From contig NZ_MRCS01000025.1 of the NCBI RefSeq assembly GCF_002303925.1, positions 27,846 to 91,845 of the forward strand: 64,000 nt of DNA. The letters are read 5' to 3'. Below the pieces are notes generated by a model. It did no database searches. It saw nothing but the letters and a program-made list of their open reading frames with translations, and was not told the DNA's origin. How positions within the stretch are numbered: the stretch's first letter is position 1; every line of letters begins with the position of its first letter. The stretch is from Pseudomonas sp. ACN8. GTDB taxonomy: Bacteria > Pseudomonadota > Gammaproteobacteria > Pseudomonadales > Pseudomonadaceae. Both the position numbers and the translations under genes were made by a program. This document shows positions 18,267 to 28,240 of the stretch, piece after piece.

Positions 18267-18294
18267 TGTAGGAGCGAGCAGGCTCGCTCCTACA
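18267..18294. repeat. Single REP palindrome between convergent hisC and algW
   Basis: Perfect 13-base arms TGTAGGAGCGAGC and GCTCGCTCCTACA around a 2-base AG loop. It fills the short gap between convergent genes and could fold as a terminator on both strands. Unlike most copies in this window it is a single, unpaired palindrome. Confidence 0.85.
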
Positions 18295-18312
18295 AAGGGC
18301 GGTGTGAGCTGC

Positions 18313-19473
<1,161 letters not shown>

Positions 19474-19576
19474 TAAGCAGTTCCTGAGAGAGTTGCAGGC
19501 GGTATGAGACCGCTCATAATGACGCGCATTATACGAGGCCGCACGCGCCTCTGAACGGGATATTTAGGAGTCTTTT

Positions 19577-20335
19577 ATGGCCGTCGCCCTGAGCACCCTG
19601 GTTGAAGAAGCCGACCGCTACCTCAACAGCGCCAGAATCGCCGATTATTGCCCCAACGGCTTGCAAGTCGAAGGCCGTCCGCAAGTGATGCGCATTGTCA
19701 GTGGCGTCACCGCCAGCCAGGCCTTGCTCGATGCGGCCGTGGAAGCCAATGCCGATCTGGTGCTGGTGCATCACGGCTACTTCTGGAAAGGCGAGAACCC
19801 GTGCATCACCGGCATGAAACAGCGCCGCTTGAAGACCCTGCTCAAGCACGACATCAGCCTGTTGTCCTATCACCTGCCGCTGGACCTGCACCCGGACGTG
19901 GGCAATAACGTGCAGCTCGCGCGGCAGCTCGACATCACCGTCGAAGGTCCGCTGGACCCCGACAACCTGAAGATTGTCGGCCTGGTCGGCTCACTCAGCG
20001 AGCCGATGATGCCCCAGGATTTCGCTCGCCGCGTCCAGGAGGTGATGGGGCGTGAGCCGCTGTTGATCGAAGGCGGCGCCATGATCCGCCGCGTCGGCTG
20101 GTGCACTGGTGGTGGCCAGGGTTACATCGATCAGGCCATTCTGGCCGGTGTCGATCTGTACCTCAGTGGCGAGGCTTCCGAGCAAACTTTCCACAGCGCC
20201 CGGGAAAACGACATCAGCTTCATCGCCGCCGGTCACCATGCGACCGAGCGCTACGGCGTTCAGGCGCTGGGGGATTATCTGGCTCGCCGGTTTGCGCTGG
20301 AGCACATCTTCATCGATTGCCCGAATCCGATCTGA
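19577..20335 (+). CDS. NIF3/YbgI-family metal-binding protein (DUF34)
   Basis: A 252-residue member of the NIF3-like family, which has a dinuclear metal site and an uncertain role. GTP cyclohydrolase I type 2 naming in databases is not secure. Metal-binding segments are LVHHGYFWKG, SYHLPLD and the C-terminal AAGHHATERYG. It is divergent from algW and followed by a REP pair. Confidence 0.9.
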   Translation: MAVALSTLVEEADRYLNSARIADYCPNGLQVEGRPQVMRIVSGVTASQALLDAAVEANADLVLVHHGYFWKGENPCITGMKQRRLKTLLKHDISLLSYHLPLDLHPDVGNNVQLARQLDITVEGPLDPDNLKIVGLVGSLSEPMMPQDFARRVQEVMGREPLLIEGGAMIRRVGWCTGGGQGYIDQAILAGVDLYLSGEASEQTFHSARENDISFIAAGHHATERYGVQALGDYLARRFALEHIFIDCPNPI

Positions 20336-20346
20336 CGAAACGCCAT

Positions 20347-20454
20347 CCCTGTAGGAGCGAGCTCGCTCGCGATGAACCTGAGAACACCGCAGGGTGTCAG
20401 GCTCCCAGCGTTATCGTTGACGACCATCGCGAGCAGGCTCGCTCCTACAGGGGG
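20347..20454. repeat. Paired inverted REP (REPIN-like) before cysD
   Basis: A left palindrome beginning CTGTAGGAGCGAGC and a right one ending GCTCGCTCCTACAG lie in opposite orientation about 50 bases apart. This is the doublet organisation seen for REPINs in fluorescent pseudomonads. Confidence 0.85.
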
Positions 20455-20594
20455 TGCGTTTGGCCCAAACGCCGGGGCATATTCATATGCTCTTTCGATC
20501 TAGTTGGCGTCCTGATTAGAAGTGGTCGCTGTGCTAGCATCCCCGCTCGAACACGGCCCGCTGGCCGTTCATAAGAAAGTTTTCGTGAGTAGCC

Positions 20595-21512
20595 ATGGTC
20601 GACAAACTGACGCATCTGAAACAGCTGGAGGCGGAAAGCATCCACATCATCCGCGAGGTGGCCGCCGAGTTCGATAACCCGGTGATGCTGTACTCCATCG
20701 GTAAAGACTCCGCCGTGATGCTGCATCTGGCACGCAAGGCGTTCTTCCCGGGCAAGCTGCCGTTTCCGGTGATGCACGTCGACACTCGCTGGAAATTCAA
20801 GGAGATGTACAGCTTCCGCGACAAGATGGTCGCCGAGCTGGGCCTTGACCTGATCACCCACGTCAACCCGGACGGCGTGGCGCAGGACATCAACCCGTTC
20901 ACCCACGGCAGCGCCAAGCACACCGATATCATGAAGACCGAGGGCCTGAAGCAGGCACTCGACAAGTATGGTTTCGACGCAGCATTCGGCGGCGCCCGTC
21001 GCGATGAAGAGAAATCCCGCGCCAAAGAGCGCGTGTACTCGTTCCGCGACAGCAAGCACCGCTGGGATCCGAAAAACCAGCGTCCCGAGCTGTGGAACGT
21101 CTACAACGGCAAGGTCAACAAGGGCGAGTCGATCCGCGTCTTCCCGCTGTCGAACTGGACCGAGCTGGACATCTGGCAGTACATCTACCTTGAAGGCATC
21201 CCGATCGTTCCGTTGTACTTCGCCGCCGAGCGTGAAGTCATCGAGAAGAACGGCACGCTGATCATGATCGACGACGAGCGCATCCTCGAGCACCTGAGCG
21301 ATGAAGACAAAGCGCGCATCGTCAAAAAGAAAGTGCGTTTCCGTACCCTTGGTTGCTACCCGTTGACGGGCGCGGTGGAGTCCGAGGCCGAAAGCCTCAC
21401 GGACATCATTCAGGAAATGCTCCTGACGCGAACTTCCGAGCGCCAGGGCCGTGTCATCGACCACGATGGCGCCGGCTCCATGGAAGACAAAAAACGTCAG
21501 GGTTATTTCTAA
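20595..21512 (+). CDS. cysD: Sulfate adenylyltransferase subunit 2
   Basis: Forms APS from sulfate and ATP together with CysN, the entry step of assimilatory sulfate reduction. The 305-residue protein has the PAPS-reductase-like fold. The PP-loop is read as YSIGKDSAVMLHL, followed by HVDTRWKFKEMY and FGGARRDEEKSRAKER. It lies 9 bases upstream of cysNC. Confidence 0.97.
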   Translation: MVDKLTHLKQLEAESIHIIREVAAEFDNPVMLYSIGKDSAVMLHLARKAFFPGKLPFPVMHVDTRWKFKEMYSFRDKMVAELGLDLITHVNPDGVAQDINPFTHGSAKHTDIMKTEGLKQALDKYGFDAAFGGARRDEEKSRAKERVYSFRDSKHRWDPKNQRPELWNVYNGKVNKGESIRVFPLSNWTELDIWQYIYLEGIPIVPLYFAAEREVIEKNGTLIMIDDERILEHLSDEDKARIVKKKVRFRTLGCYPLTGAVESEAESLTDIIQEMLLTRTSERQGRVIDHDGAGSMEDKKRQGYF

Positions 21513-21521
21513 GGGGTTGTC

Positions 21522-23420
21522 ATGTCGCACGTATCTGATTTGATCAGCGAGGACATCCTCGCCTACCTGGGCCAGCACGAACGTAAAGAGCTGCTGCGCT
21601 TTCTGACCTGCGGTAACGTCGACGACGGCAAGAGCACCCTGATCGGGCGCCTGCTGCACGACTCCAAGATGATCTACGAAGATCACCTGGAAGCCATTAC
21701 CCGCGACTCGAAAAAAGTCGGCACCACCGGTGAAGACATCGACCTGGCGCTGCTGGTCGACGGCCTGCAGGCCGAGCGCGAACAAGGCATCACCATCGAT
21801 GTCGCGTACCGCTATTTCTCCACCGCCAAGCGCAAATTCATCATCGCCGACACCCCGGGCCATGAGCAGTACACCCGCAACATGGCCACTGGTGCCTCCA
21901 CCTGTGACCTGGCGATCATCCTGGTCGACGCCCGTTACGGCGTGCAGACCCAGACCCGTCGCCACAGCTTCATTGCCTCGTTGCTGGGCATCAAGCACAT
22001 AGTCGTGGCCATCAACAAGATGGACCTCAAGGACTTCGACCAGGGTGTGTTCGAGTCGATCAAGGCCGATTACCTGCAGTTCGCCGAAGGTTTGAAGATG
22101 AAGCCCACCACGATGCACTTCGTGCCGATGTCGGCTTTGAAGGGCGACAACGTGGTGAACAAGTCCGAGCGCTCGCCGTGGTACACCGGCCAGTCGCTGA
22201 TGGAAATTCTCGAGACCGTGGAAGTGGCGGGCGATCGCAACTTCACCGACCTGCGTTTCCCGGTGCAGTACGTCAACCGTCCGAACCTGAACTTCCGTGG
22301 CTTCGCCGGTACGCTGGCCAGCGGCATCGTCAAGAAAGGCGACGAAGTCGTGGTGCTGCCGTCGGGCAAGAGCAGCCGCGTGAAGTCCATCGTCACCTTC
22401 GAAGGTGAGCTGGAGCATGCAGGTCCAGGTCAGGCTGTCACGCTGACCATGGAAGACGAAATCGATATCTCCCGTGGCGACCTGTTGGTTCACGCCGACA
22501 ACGTGCCGCCGGTGACCGACAGCTTCGAAGCCATGCTGGTGTGGATGGCTGAAGAGCCGATGCTGCCGGGCAAGAAATACGACATCAAGCGCGCCACCAG
22601 TTACGTGCCAGGCTCCATCGCCAGCATCGTCAACAAGGTCGACGTGAACACCCTGGAAGAAGGTCCGGCCAGCGCGTTGCAGCTGAACGAAATCGGCAAG
22701 GTCAAGATCGCGCTCGATGCGCCGATTGCCCTCGACGGTTACGACAGCAACCGCACCACCGGCGCGTTCATCATCATCGACCGCTTGACCAACGGCACCG
22801 TTGGCGCGGGCATGATCGTCGCCCAGCCTTTGGCCCATGGCACCAGCACGCACCACGGCAAACTGGCCCACGTCGCCACCGAAGAACGCGCACAGCGCTT
22901 CGGCCAGCAACCGGCCACCGTGTTGTTCAGCGGCTTGTCGGGCGCGGGCAAAAGCACCCTGGCGTATGCCGTTGAACGCAAGCTGTTCGACCTGGGGCGT
23001 GCGGTGTTCGTACTCGATGGCCAGAACCTGCGTCACGACCTGAACAAAGGTCTGCCACAGGATCGCGCCGGGCGTACCGAGAACTGGCGTCGTGCCGCCC
23101 ACGTTGCGCGTCAGTTCAACGAAGCCGGTCTGTTGACCCTCGCGGCGTTCGTTGCCCCGAGTGCCGAAGGGCGTGAACAGGCACGGGAACTGATCGGCAA
23201 GGAACGTCTGCTGACGGTCTACGTCCAGGCTTCGCCGACGGTCTGCGCCGAGCGCGATCCGCAAGGTTTGTACGCGGCGGCCGGGGATAACATCCCGGGC
23301 GACTCCTTCCCGTACGACGTGCCGCTGGATGCCGATCTGGTGATCGACACCCAGTCCGTTTCGCTGGAAGAAGGCGTGAAGCAAGTGCTGGGTCTGCTGC
23401 GTGAGCGTGGTGCGATCTAA
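21522..23420 (+). CDS. cysNC: Bifunctional sulfate adenylyltransferase GTPase / APS kinase
   Basis: A natural fusion of 632 residues. Residues 1 to about 430 are the CysN GTPase, with GNVDDGKSTLIGRLL, DTPGHEQYTRNM and NKMD motifs. Residues from about 460 form the CysC APS kinase, with P-loop GLSGAGKSTLA. The protein drives APS formation by GTP hydrolysis and phosphorylates APS to PAPS. The fusion is common in pseudomonads. Confidence 0.97.
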   Translation: MSHVSDLISEDILAYLGQHERKELLRFLTCGNVDDGKSTLIGRLLHDSKMIYEDHLEAITRDSKKVGTTGEDIDLALLVDGLQAEREQGITIDVAYRYFSTAKRKFIIADTPGHEQYTRNMATGASTCDLAIILVDARYGVQTQTRRHSFIASLLGIKHIVVAINKMDLKDFDQGVFESIKADYLQFAEGLKMKPTTMHFVPMSALKGDNVVNKSERSPWYTGQSLMEILETVEVAGDRNFTDLRFPVQYVNRPNLNFRGFAGTLASGIVKKGDEVVVLPSGKSSRVKSIVTFEGELEHAGPGQAVTLTMEDEIDISRGDLLVHADNVPPVTDSFEAMLVWMAEEPMLPGKKYDIKRATSYVPGSIASIVNKVDVNTLEEGPASALQLNEIGKVKIALDAPIALDGYDSNRTTGAFIIIDRLTNGTVGAGMIVAQPLAHGTSTHHGKLAHVATEERAQRFGQQPATVLFSGLSGAGKSTLAYAVERKLFDLGRAVFVLDGQNLRHDLNKGLPQDRAGRTENWRRAAHVARQFNEAGLLTLAAFVAPSAEGREQARELIGKERLLTVYVQASPTVCAERDPQGLYAAAGDNIPGDSFPYDVPLDADLVIDTQSVSLEEGVKQVLGLLRERGAI

Positions 23421-23439
23421 GCCTTAGCCGGAAAATGAA

Positions 23440-23477
23440 AAACCCGCCGATGAGTAATCACCGGCGGGTTTTTTTAT
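23440..23477 (+). terminator. Rho-independent terminator of cysD-cysNC
   Basis: Arms AACCCGCCG (23441-23449) and CGGCGGGTT (23462-23470) around a 12-base loop, followed by T7. It is a clear intrinsic terminator 20 bases after the cysNC stop. Confidence 0.9.
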
Positions 23478-23497
23478 TTCAGATCGACTCGGTCAAC

Positions 23498-23590
23498 TGT
23501 GGGAGTGAGCCTGCTCGCGATAGCGGTGGATCAGTCGACATAAATTCTGAATGTACGACCGCTATCGCGAGCAGGCTCGCTCCTACAGGG
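23498..23590. repeat. Paired inverted REP between cysNC and the acyltransferase gene
   Basis: The left copy starts TGTGGGAGTGAGCCTGC and carries a G-to-T variation. The right copy ends GCAGGCTCGCTCCTACAG. The pair fills the gap between two convergent genes. Confidence 0.85.
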
Positions 23591-23592
23591 GA

Positions 23593-24498
23593 TTAGTGTT
23601 TGCCTGGATACTCGCGATGCATCTGCGCAAGCAACGCATCCTTGTCCTGCCACAACTGATTGATCCAGCCCTGAAACTGCAAGCGGTATTCGCCGTCCTG
23701 GTCATAGTTCTTGCCAATGAACTGCGGCGGAATTTTCAGCTCTTCAAAGTGCACCACCACGTCCGCCACATTCCCGCACAGCAAATCCCAGAAACCCGGA
23801 CGCCCGGCGGGGTAGTGGATGGTCACGTTGACCAGGGATTCAAGCTGCTCGCCCATCGCATCCAGCACAAAGGCAATGCCGCCAGCCTTGGCCTTGAGCA
23901 GGTACTTGAAGGGCGACTGCTGTTGCTTGTGCTTGCCCTCGGTGAAGCGCGTGCCTTCGACGAAATTGAAAATGCCCACCGGGTTGTCGCGGAATTTCGC
24001 ACAGGTCTTGCGGGTGGTTTCCAGGTCCTTGCCTTTCTTCTCCGGGTGCTTCTCCAGATAGGCCTTGGAGTAGCGTTTCATGAACGGAAAGCCCAGCGCC
24101 CACCACGCCAGACCGATAACCGGCACCCAGATCAGCTCCTGCTTGAGAAAGAACTTCAACGGTTGAATGCGCCGGTTGAGCACGTATTGCAGCACCAGGA
24201 TGTCGACCCAGCTTTGGTGGTTGCTGGTGATCAGGTACGAGTGCTGATAGTCCAGGCCTTGCAAGCCGCTGATGTGCCAGCGTGTGCGGCGCACCAGGTT
24301 CATCCAGCCTTTGTTGAGGCTGATCCAGGCTTCGTGGGTATGGCTCATCAGCCAGCCCGCGAGGCGCTGGGTGAGGGCGAACGGCAATACCTTGACGAGC
24401 GCCACGCAGAACAGGAACGAGCAGAGCAGAATCGTGTTCAGTGCCAACAGCAGCGAGGCGATCACGCCCCGTAGCGGAGCAGGTAGGAAGTCCAGCAT
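23593..24498 (-). CDS. Probable 1-acyl-glycerol-3-phosphate acyltransferase (YihG/PlsC type)
   Basis: Membrane-associated acyltransferase, probably acting in phospholipid synthesis or remodelling. The 301-residue protein has an N-terminal hydrophobic region, the catalytic NHQSWVD (HX4D) block and the NFVEGTRFT substrate-binding block of the PlsC superfamily. It starts one base after the pta stop, so it is probably cotranscribed with pta. The exact acyl acceptor cannot be read from sequence. Confidence 0.87.
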   Translation of the reverse strand: MLDFLPAPLRGVIASLLLALNTILLCSFLFCVALVKVLPFALTQRLAGWLMSHTHEAWISLNKGWMNLVRRTRWHISGLQGLDYQHSYLITSNHQSWVDILVLQYVLNRRIQPLKFFLKQELIWVPVIGLAWWALGFPFMKRYSKAYLEKHPEKKGKDLETTRKTCAKFRDNPVGIFNFVEGTRFTEGKHKQQQSPFKYLLKAKAGGIAFVLDAMGEQLESLVNVTIHYPAGRPGFWDLLCGNVADVVVHFEELKIPPQFIGKNYDQDGEYRLQFQGWINQLWQDKDALLAQMHREYPGKH

Positions 24499-26598
24499 TT
24501 ACACATCCATAGGTCGGTTGGCAGCTTGAATCGCGGTCAATGCGATGGTGTAGACGATGTCATCGACCTGCGCGCCGCGCGGCAAATCGTTCACCGGTTT
24601 GCGCAGGCCTTGCAGCATCGGCCCAAGGCTCACGCAGTCGGCGCTACGTTGTACGGCCTTGTGCGTGGTGTTGCCGGTGTTGAGGTCGGGGAACACGTAC
24701 ACCGTGGCACGACCGGCCACCTGACTGTTCGGCGCCAGTTGCCGGGCCACGCTTTCGTTGGCGGCGGTGTCGTACTGCAAGGGGCCGTCGATCAGCAGTG
24801 AGTGCTGTTGTTCGTGGGCGAGCAGGGTCGCCTCGCGGACCTTCTCGACCTCTTCGCCGCTGTCCGACTCGCCGCTGGAGTAGCTGATCATCGCCACCCG
24901 TGGCGTGATGCCGAATGCGGCGGCCGAGTCAGCGCTTTGCAGGGCGATCTCGGCCAGTTCGCTGGCGCTCGGGTGCGGGTTCATCACGCAGTCGCCGTAC
25001 ACCAGTACCTCTTCCGGGAACAGCATGAAGAACACCGACGACACCAGGGTGCAGCCCGGCGCGGTTTTGATCAGTTGCAGGGCCGGGCGGATGGTGTTGG
25101 CGGTGGTGTTGATTACGCCCGACACGAGGCCGTCGACTTCATCCAGGGCCAGCATCATGGTGCCGATCACCACGGTGTCTTCCAGTTGTTGCTCGGCCAT
25201 CGGCGCGTTGAGGCTTTTGCTTTTGCGCAGCGCGACCATGGGCTCGACATAGCGCTCGCGGATCGAGTCCGGATCGATGATTTCCAGTCCCGGCGGCAAC
25301 TCGATGCCTTGGGCGCGGGCGACGGCCTGCACGTCCTCGGGCTTGGCCAGCAACACACAGCGAGCGATGCCACGGGCCTGGCAGATCGCGGCGGCCTGCA
25401 CGGTCAGCGGCTCGCTGCCTTCGGGCAGCACGATGCGCTTGTTGGCCGCCTGGGCGCGCTGGATCAATTGATAGCGGAAAACCGCTGGCGACAGGCGCAT
25501 CTCCCGTGGCGTACCGCAGCGCTGGTGCAGCCAGTTGGCATCGAGATGGCCGGCGATGAAATCGGTGATGATTTCGGCGCGCTCGCGGTCGTCGATGGGG
25601 ATCTCCTTGTTCAGGCCATTGAGCAGGTTGGCGGTGTCATAGGAACCGGTACTCACCGACAGCACCGGCAACCCGGCCTGCAGGGCGCCGCGACACAGGT
25701 CCATGATGCGCGGGTCGGGCAGGGTGTCGCTGGTCAGCAGCAGGCCGGCGAGCGGCACGCCGTTCAAGGCCGCGAGGCTGACGGCGAGGATGATGTCGTC
25801 GCGGTCGCCGGGGGTCACCACCAGCACGCCGGGCTTGAGCAACTCCACGGTGTTGCGCATGGTGCGGGCGCAAATGATGATCTTGGTCATGCGCCGGGTT
25901 TCGTAATCACCGGCGTTGAGCACTTGCGCGCCCATCAGGTCGGCGACGTCGCGGGTGCGCGGGGCGTTCAGTTCCGGCTGGAACGGAATGCAGCCGAGCA
26001 AGCGGAAATCACCACTGCGCAGCAACGGCGAATGTTCCTTCAGGCGCGAGGCGAAGGCCTCCATGCTTTCTTCGGTCTTGACCTTGTTGAGGATCACGCC
26101 GAGGACTTTCGGGTCTTTCGGACCACCGAACAATTGCGCCTGCAACTCGACGCGGCCGGACAGTTCGGTCAGCACTTCGTTTTCCGGTGCCGAGACCAGG
26201 ATCACTTCGGCGTCGAGGCTCTTGGCCAGGTGCAGGTTGACCCGCGCGGCGTAACTGGCGCTGCGGGTCGGCACCATGCCTTCGACGATCAGCACGTCCT
26301 TGCCGATGGCCGCCTGCTGATAAAGGGCGATGATTTCTTCGAGCAGTTCATCGAGCTGACCGTCGCCGAGCATGCGCTCGACATGGGCCAGGCCCAGGGG
26401 CTGTGGCGGTTTCAAGCCGTGGGTACGGGCCACCAGTTCGGTGGAACGTTCCGGGCCCGTGTCGCCTGGATGCGGCTGGGCAATCGGCTTGAAGAAACCG
26501 ACCTTGAGCCCGGCGCGCTCAAGGGTGCGCACCAGCCCGAGGCTGATGGAGGTCAGACCCACACCAAAATCGGTGGGCGCGATAAAAAAAGTTTGCAT
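24499..26598 (-). CDS. pta: Phosphate acetyltransferase, long multidomain form
   Basis: Interconverts acetyl-CoA and acetyl phosphate. The 699-residue form has an N-terminal P-loop-like dethiobiotin-synthase-type domain (ending around residue 210), a central DRTGG domain (around 220-330), and a C-terminal PTA/PTB catalytic domain (VLPEGSEPLTVQAA to the end). No ackA is adjacent; the downstream neighbour is the acyltransferase gene. Confidence 0.96.
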   Translation of the reverse strand: MQTFFIAPTDFGVGLTSISLGLVRTLERAGLKVGFFKPIAQPHPGDTGPERSTELVARTHGLKPPQPLGLAHVERMLGDGQLDELLEEIIALYQQAAIGKDVLIVEGMVPTRSASYAARVNLHLAKSLDAEVILVSAPENEVLTELSGRVELQAQLFGGPKDPKVLGVILNKVKTEESMEAFASRLKEHSPLLRSGDFRLLGCIPFQPELNAPRTRDVADLMGAQVLNAGDYETRRMTKIIICARTMRNTVELLKPGVLVVTPGDRDDIILAVSLAALNGVPLAGLLLTSDTLPDPRIMDLCRGALQAGLPVLSVSTGSYDTANLLNGLNKEIPIDDRERAEIITDFIAGHLDANWLHQRCGTPREMRLSPAVFRYQLIQRAQAANKRIVLPEGSEPLTVQAAAICQARGIARCVLLAKPEDVQAVARAQGIELPPGLEIIDPDSIRERYVEPMVALRKSKSLNAPMAEQQLEDTVVIGTMMLALDEVDGLVSGVINTTANTIRPALQLIKTAPGCTLVSSVFFMLFPEEVLVYGDCVMNPHPSASELAEIALQSADSAAAFGITPRVAMISYSSGESDSGEEVEKVREATLLAHEQQHSLLIDGPLQYDTAANESVARQLAPNSQVAGRATVYVFPDLNTGNTTHKAVQRSADCVSLGPMLQGLRKPVNDLPRGAQVDDIVYTIALTAIQAANRPMDV

Positions 26599-26658
26599 GC
26601 GGATTCTCTAAAGGTGCACTGCAAAGGCGATGACCTATAACTGGTCGTCTACCGAAAT

Positions 26659-26955
26659 TCAGTCGCCAAGGTTATCGCTAACCGAGCCTTGTGCGCACCA
26701 ACCACAATCAAAGGCTTGGCCTGTTTTTTCCTGGCGCTGCGCAGGATCCATGACCCAGGCGCGCGATTGCCATGGCGGCTGGTGCCGCAGGTGTTGGGTG
26801 TGGCCGCAGGAAAGCTCGGCCACCCAGTGGCCGTCCTCGTCCTGATGGAAGCCTGTGATCGTCGAAACCCGTTTGTCCGGGTTGTGTTCGCTTTCGGACG
26901 ATTGCTTCGCTAAACTTGGCCTTTCTATATTCTTATGCAAAAGGTCTCGCCCCAT
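26659..26955 (-). CDS. DUF3565-family protein
   Basis: A small soluble protein recognised by the conserved core ITGFHQDEDGHWVAELSCGHTQHLRH and a C-terminal CGWC pair. The SCGHTQH and CGWC cysteines and histidines look like a metal site, but the function is unknown. The start is uncertain. The ATG at 26955 would overlap the divergent FKBP start codon by two bases, and a TTG 15 bases inside is an alternative. The conserved part begins about 30 residues in. Confidence 0.75.
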   Translation of the reverse strand: MGRDLLHKNIERPSLAKQSSESEHNPDKRVSTITGFHQDEDGHWVAELSCGHTQHLRHQPPWQSRAWVMDPAQRQEKTGQAFDCGWCAQGSVSDNLGD

Positions 26956-27439
26956 GCTGATCGCCGCCAATAAGGCTGTCTCCATCGACTATACCCTGAC
27001 CAACGACGCTGGTGAGGTCATCGACAGCTCCGCCGGCGGCGCGCCGCTGGTCTACCTGCAAGGCGCAGGCAACATCATCCCGGGCCTGGAAAAGGCTCTG
27101 GAAGGCAAGGCTGTCGGCGACGAGCTGACCGTAGCCGTTGAGCCGGAAGACGCTTACGGCGAATACGCTGCCGAACTGGTCAGCACCCTGAGCCGCAGCA
27201 TGTTCGAAGGCGTCGACGAGCTGGAAGTGGGCATGCAGTTCCACGCTTCCGCTCCGGACGGCCAGATGCAGATCGTGACCATCCGTGATCTGGACGGCGA
27301 CGACGTCACCGTTGACGGCAACCACCCGTTGGCCGGTCAGCGCCTGAATTTCCAGGTCAAGATCATCGACATCCGTGACGCCAGCCAGGAAGAAATCGCT
27401 CATGGCCACGTCCATGGCGAAGGTGGCCATCACCACTGA
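26954..27439 (+). CDS. SlyD-like FKBP-type peptidyl-prolyl isomerase
   Basis: Catalyses cis-trans isomerisation of prolyl bonds. The 161-residue protein has the split FKBP domain with an inserted chaperone flap (PEDAYGEYAAELVSTLSR) and a His-rich tail (HGHVHGEGGHHH). These are SlyD features suggesting Ni/Zn binding. ATG 26954 (MLIAANKAVSIDY) is chosen over an in-frame upstream start that would run through the promoter region. Confidence 0.93.
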   Translation: MLIAANKAVSIDYTLTNDAGEVIDSSAGGAPLVYLQGAGNIIPGLEKALEGKAVGDELTVAVEPEDAYGEYAAELVSTLSRSMFEGVDELEVGMQFHASAPDGQMQIVTIRDLDGDDVTVDGNHPLAGQRLNFQVKIIDIRDASQEEIAHGHVHGEGGHHH

Positions 27440-27467
27440 TTTCTGCGCTAAGCTCAGATAACTGGAG

Positions 27468-27490
27468 AGGCGCCCTGTGGGCGCCTTTTT
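27468..27490 (+). terminator. Terminator after the SlyD-like gene
   Basis: Arms AGGCGCC and GGCGCCT with a short CTGTG loop, followed by T5. It is a compact intrinsic terminator about 30 bases after the stop codon. Confidence 0.88.
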
Positions 27491-27561
27491 AGTCTGCGGT
27501 CGTCCCTGACGACACCGCCAAGTGGCTGTTTCGAGAAGAACACGGGAATCTGGAGTACGCC

Positions 27562-28044
27562 ATGAGTGCTTTTCACGACCTTAAATTGACAGCCCTGGAT
27601 GGACAGGAGCTACCTTTGGCGCCTTTCAAGGGCCAAGTCGTACTGGTGGTCAACGTCGCTTCCAAATGCGGTCTGACCCCGCAGTACGCGGCGCTGGAAA
27701 ACCTCTACCAGCAATTCAAGGCCAAGGGCTTCAGCGTCCTTGGCTTGCCGTGCAACCAGTTTGCCGGGCAGGAACCGGGGACCGAGCGGGAGATCAAGGA
27801 TTTTTGCAGCCTCAACTATGGCGTGACCTTTCCGTTGTCCAGCAAGCTGGAAGTCAACGGGCATGATCGTCATCAGTTGTACCGCTTGCTGGCGGGCGAG
27901 GGCGCGGAGTTTCCCGGCGACATCACCTGGAACTTCGAGAAGTTCCTGCTGGGCAAGGACGGCCGTGTACTGGCTCGGTTCTCGCCACGTACGGCACCGG
28001 ATGATCCGAGCATTATTCACGCGATTGAAAAAGCGTTGAGCTGA
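27562..28044 (+). CDS. Glutathione peroxidase-family peroxidase
   Basis: Reduces hydroperoxides, and in bacteria is often thioredoxin-dependent. The 160-residue protein has catalytic Cys36 in NVASKCGLTPQY (Cys, not selenocysteine), the LPCNQFAGQEPG block with a second cysteine, and the Trp/Asn of ITWNFEKFLLG. It stands alone between the slyD-like gene and a REP pair. Confidence 0.94.
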   Translation: MSAFHDLKLTALDGQELPLAPFKGQVVLVVNVASKCGLTPQYAALENLYQQFKAKGFSVLGLPCNQFAGQEPGTEREIKDFCSLNYGVTFPLSSKLEVNGHDRHQLYRLLAGEGAEFPGDITWNFEKFLLGKDGRVLARFSPRTAPDDPSIIHAIEKALS

Positions 28045-28055
28045 TATCTCCCCCT

Positions 28056-28159
28056 CCCTGTAGGAGCGAGCCTGCTCGCGATGGTTGTAGGAACACCGCG
28101 GGGCATCAGACCGCCAGCGTTATCGTTGACCACCATCGCGAGCAAGCTCACTCCTACAT
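28056..28159. repeat. Paired inverted REP before the Old Yellow Enzyme gene
   Basis: The left copy reads CTGTAGGAGCGAGCCTGC. The right copy carries substitutions (GCAAGCTCACTCCTAC), so it is partly degenerate. Confidence 0.8.
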
Positions 28160-28240
28160 CACCAAAATCAATAATGCTGTTCAATGTGTTGGACACTCCA
28201 TATTATCACCGTCATAAAGTTACTTCCCGTGGAGCGTCCC

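Noticed and set aside
20445..23384. A 979-codon open frame on the minus strand
   Set aside because: It lies opposite cysD and cysNC, which have full family motifs. High-G+C codon bias commonly leaves such antisense frames open. No known protein features.
21522..23420. cysN and cysC as an assembly-fused or frameshifted pair
   Set aside because: The single frame is continuous with both domains intact, and cysNC fusions are usual in pseudomonads.
24802..26640. A 612-codon plus-strand open frame
   Set aside because: Antisense shadow of pta; His/Gln/Asp-rich translation without domains.
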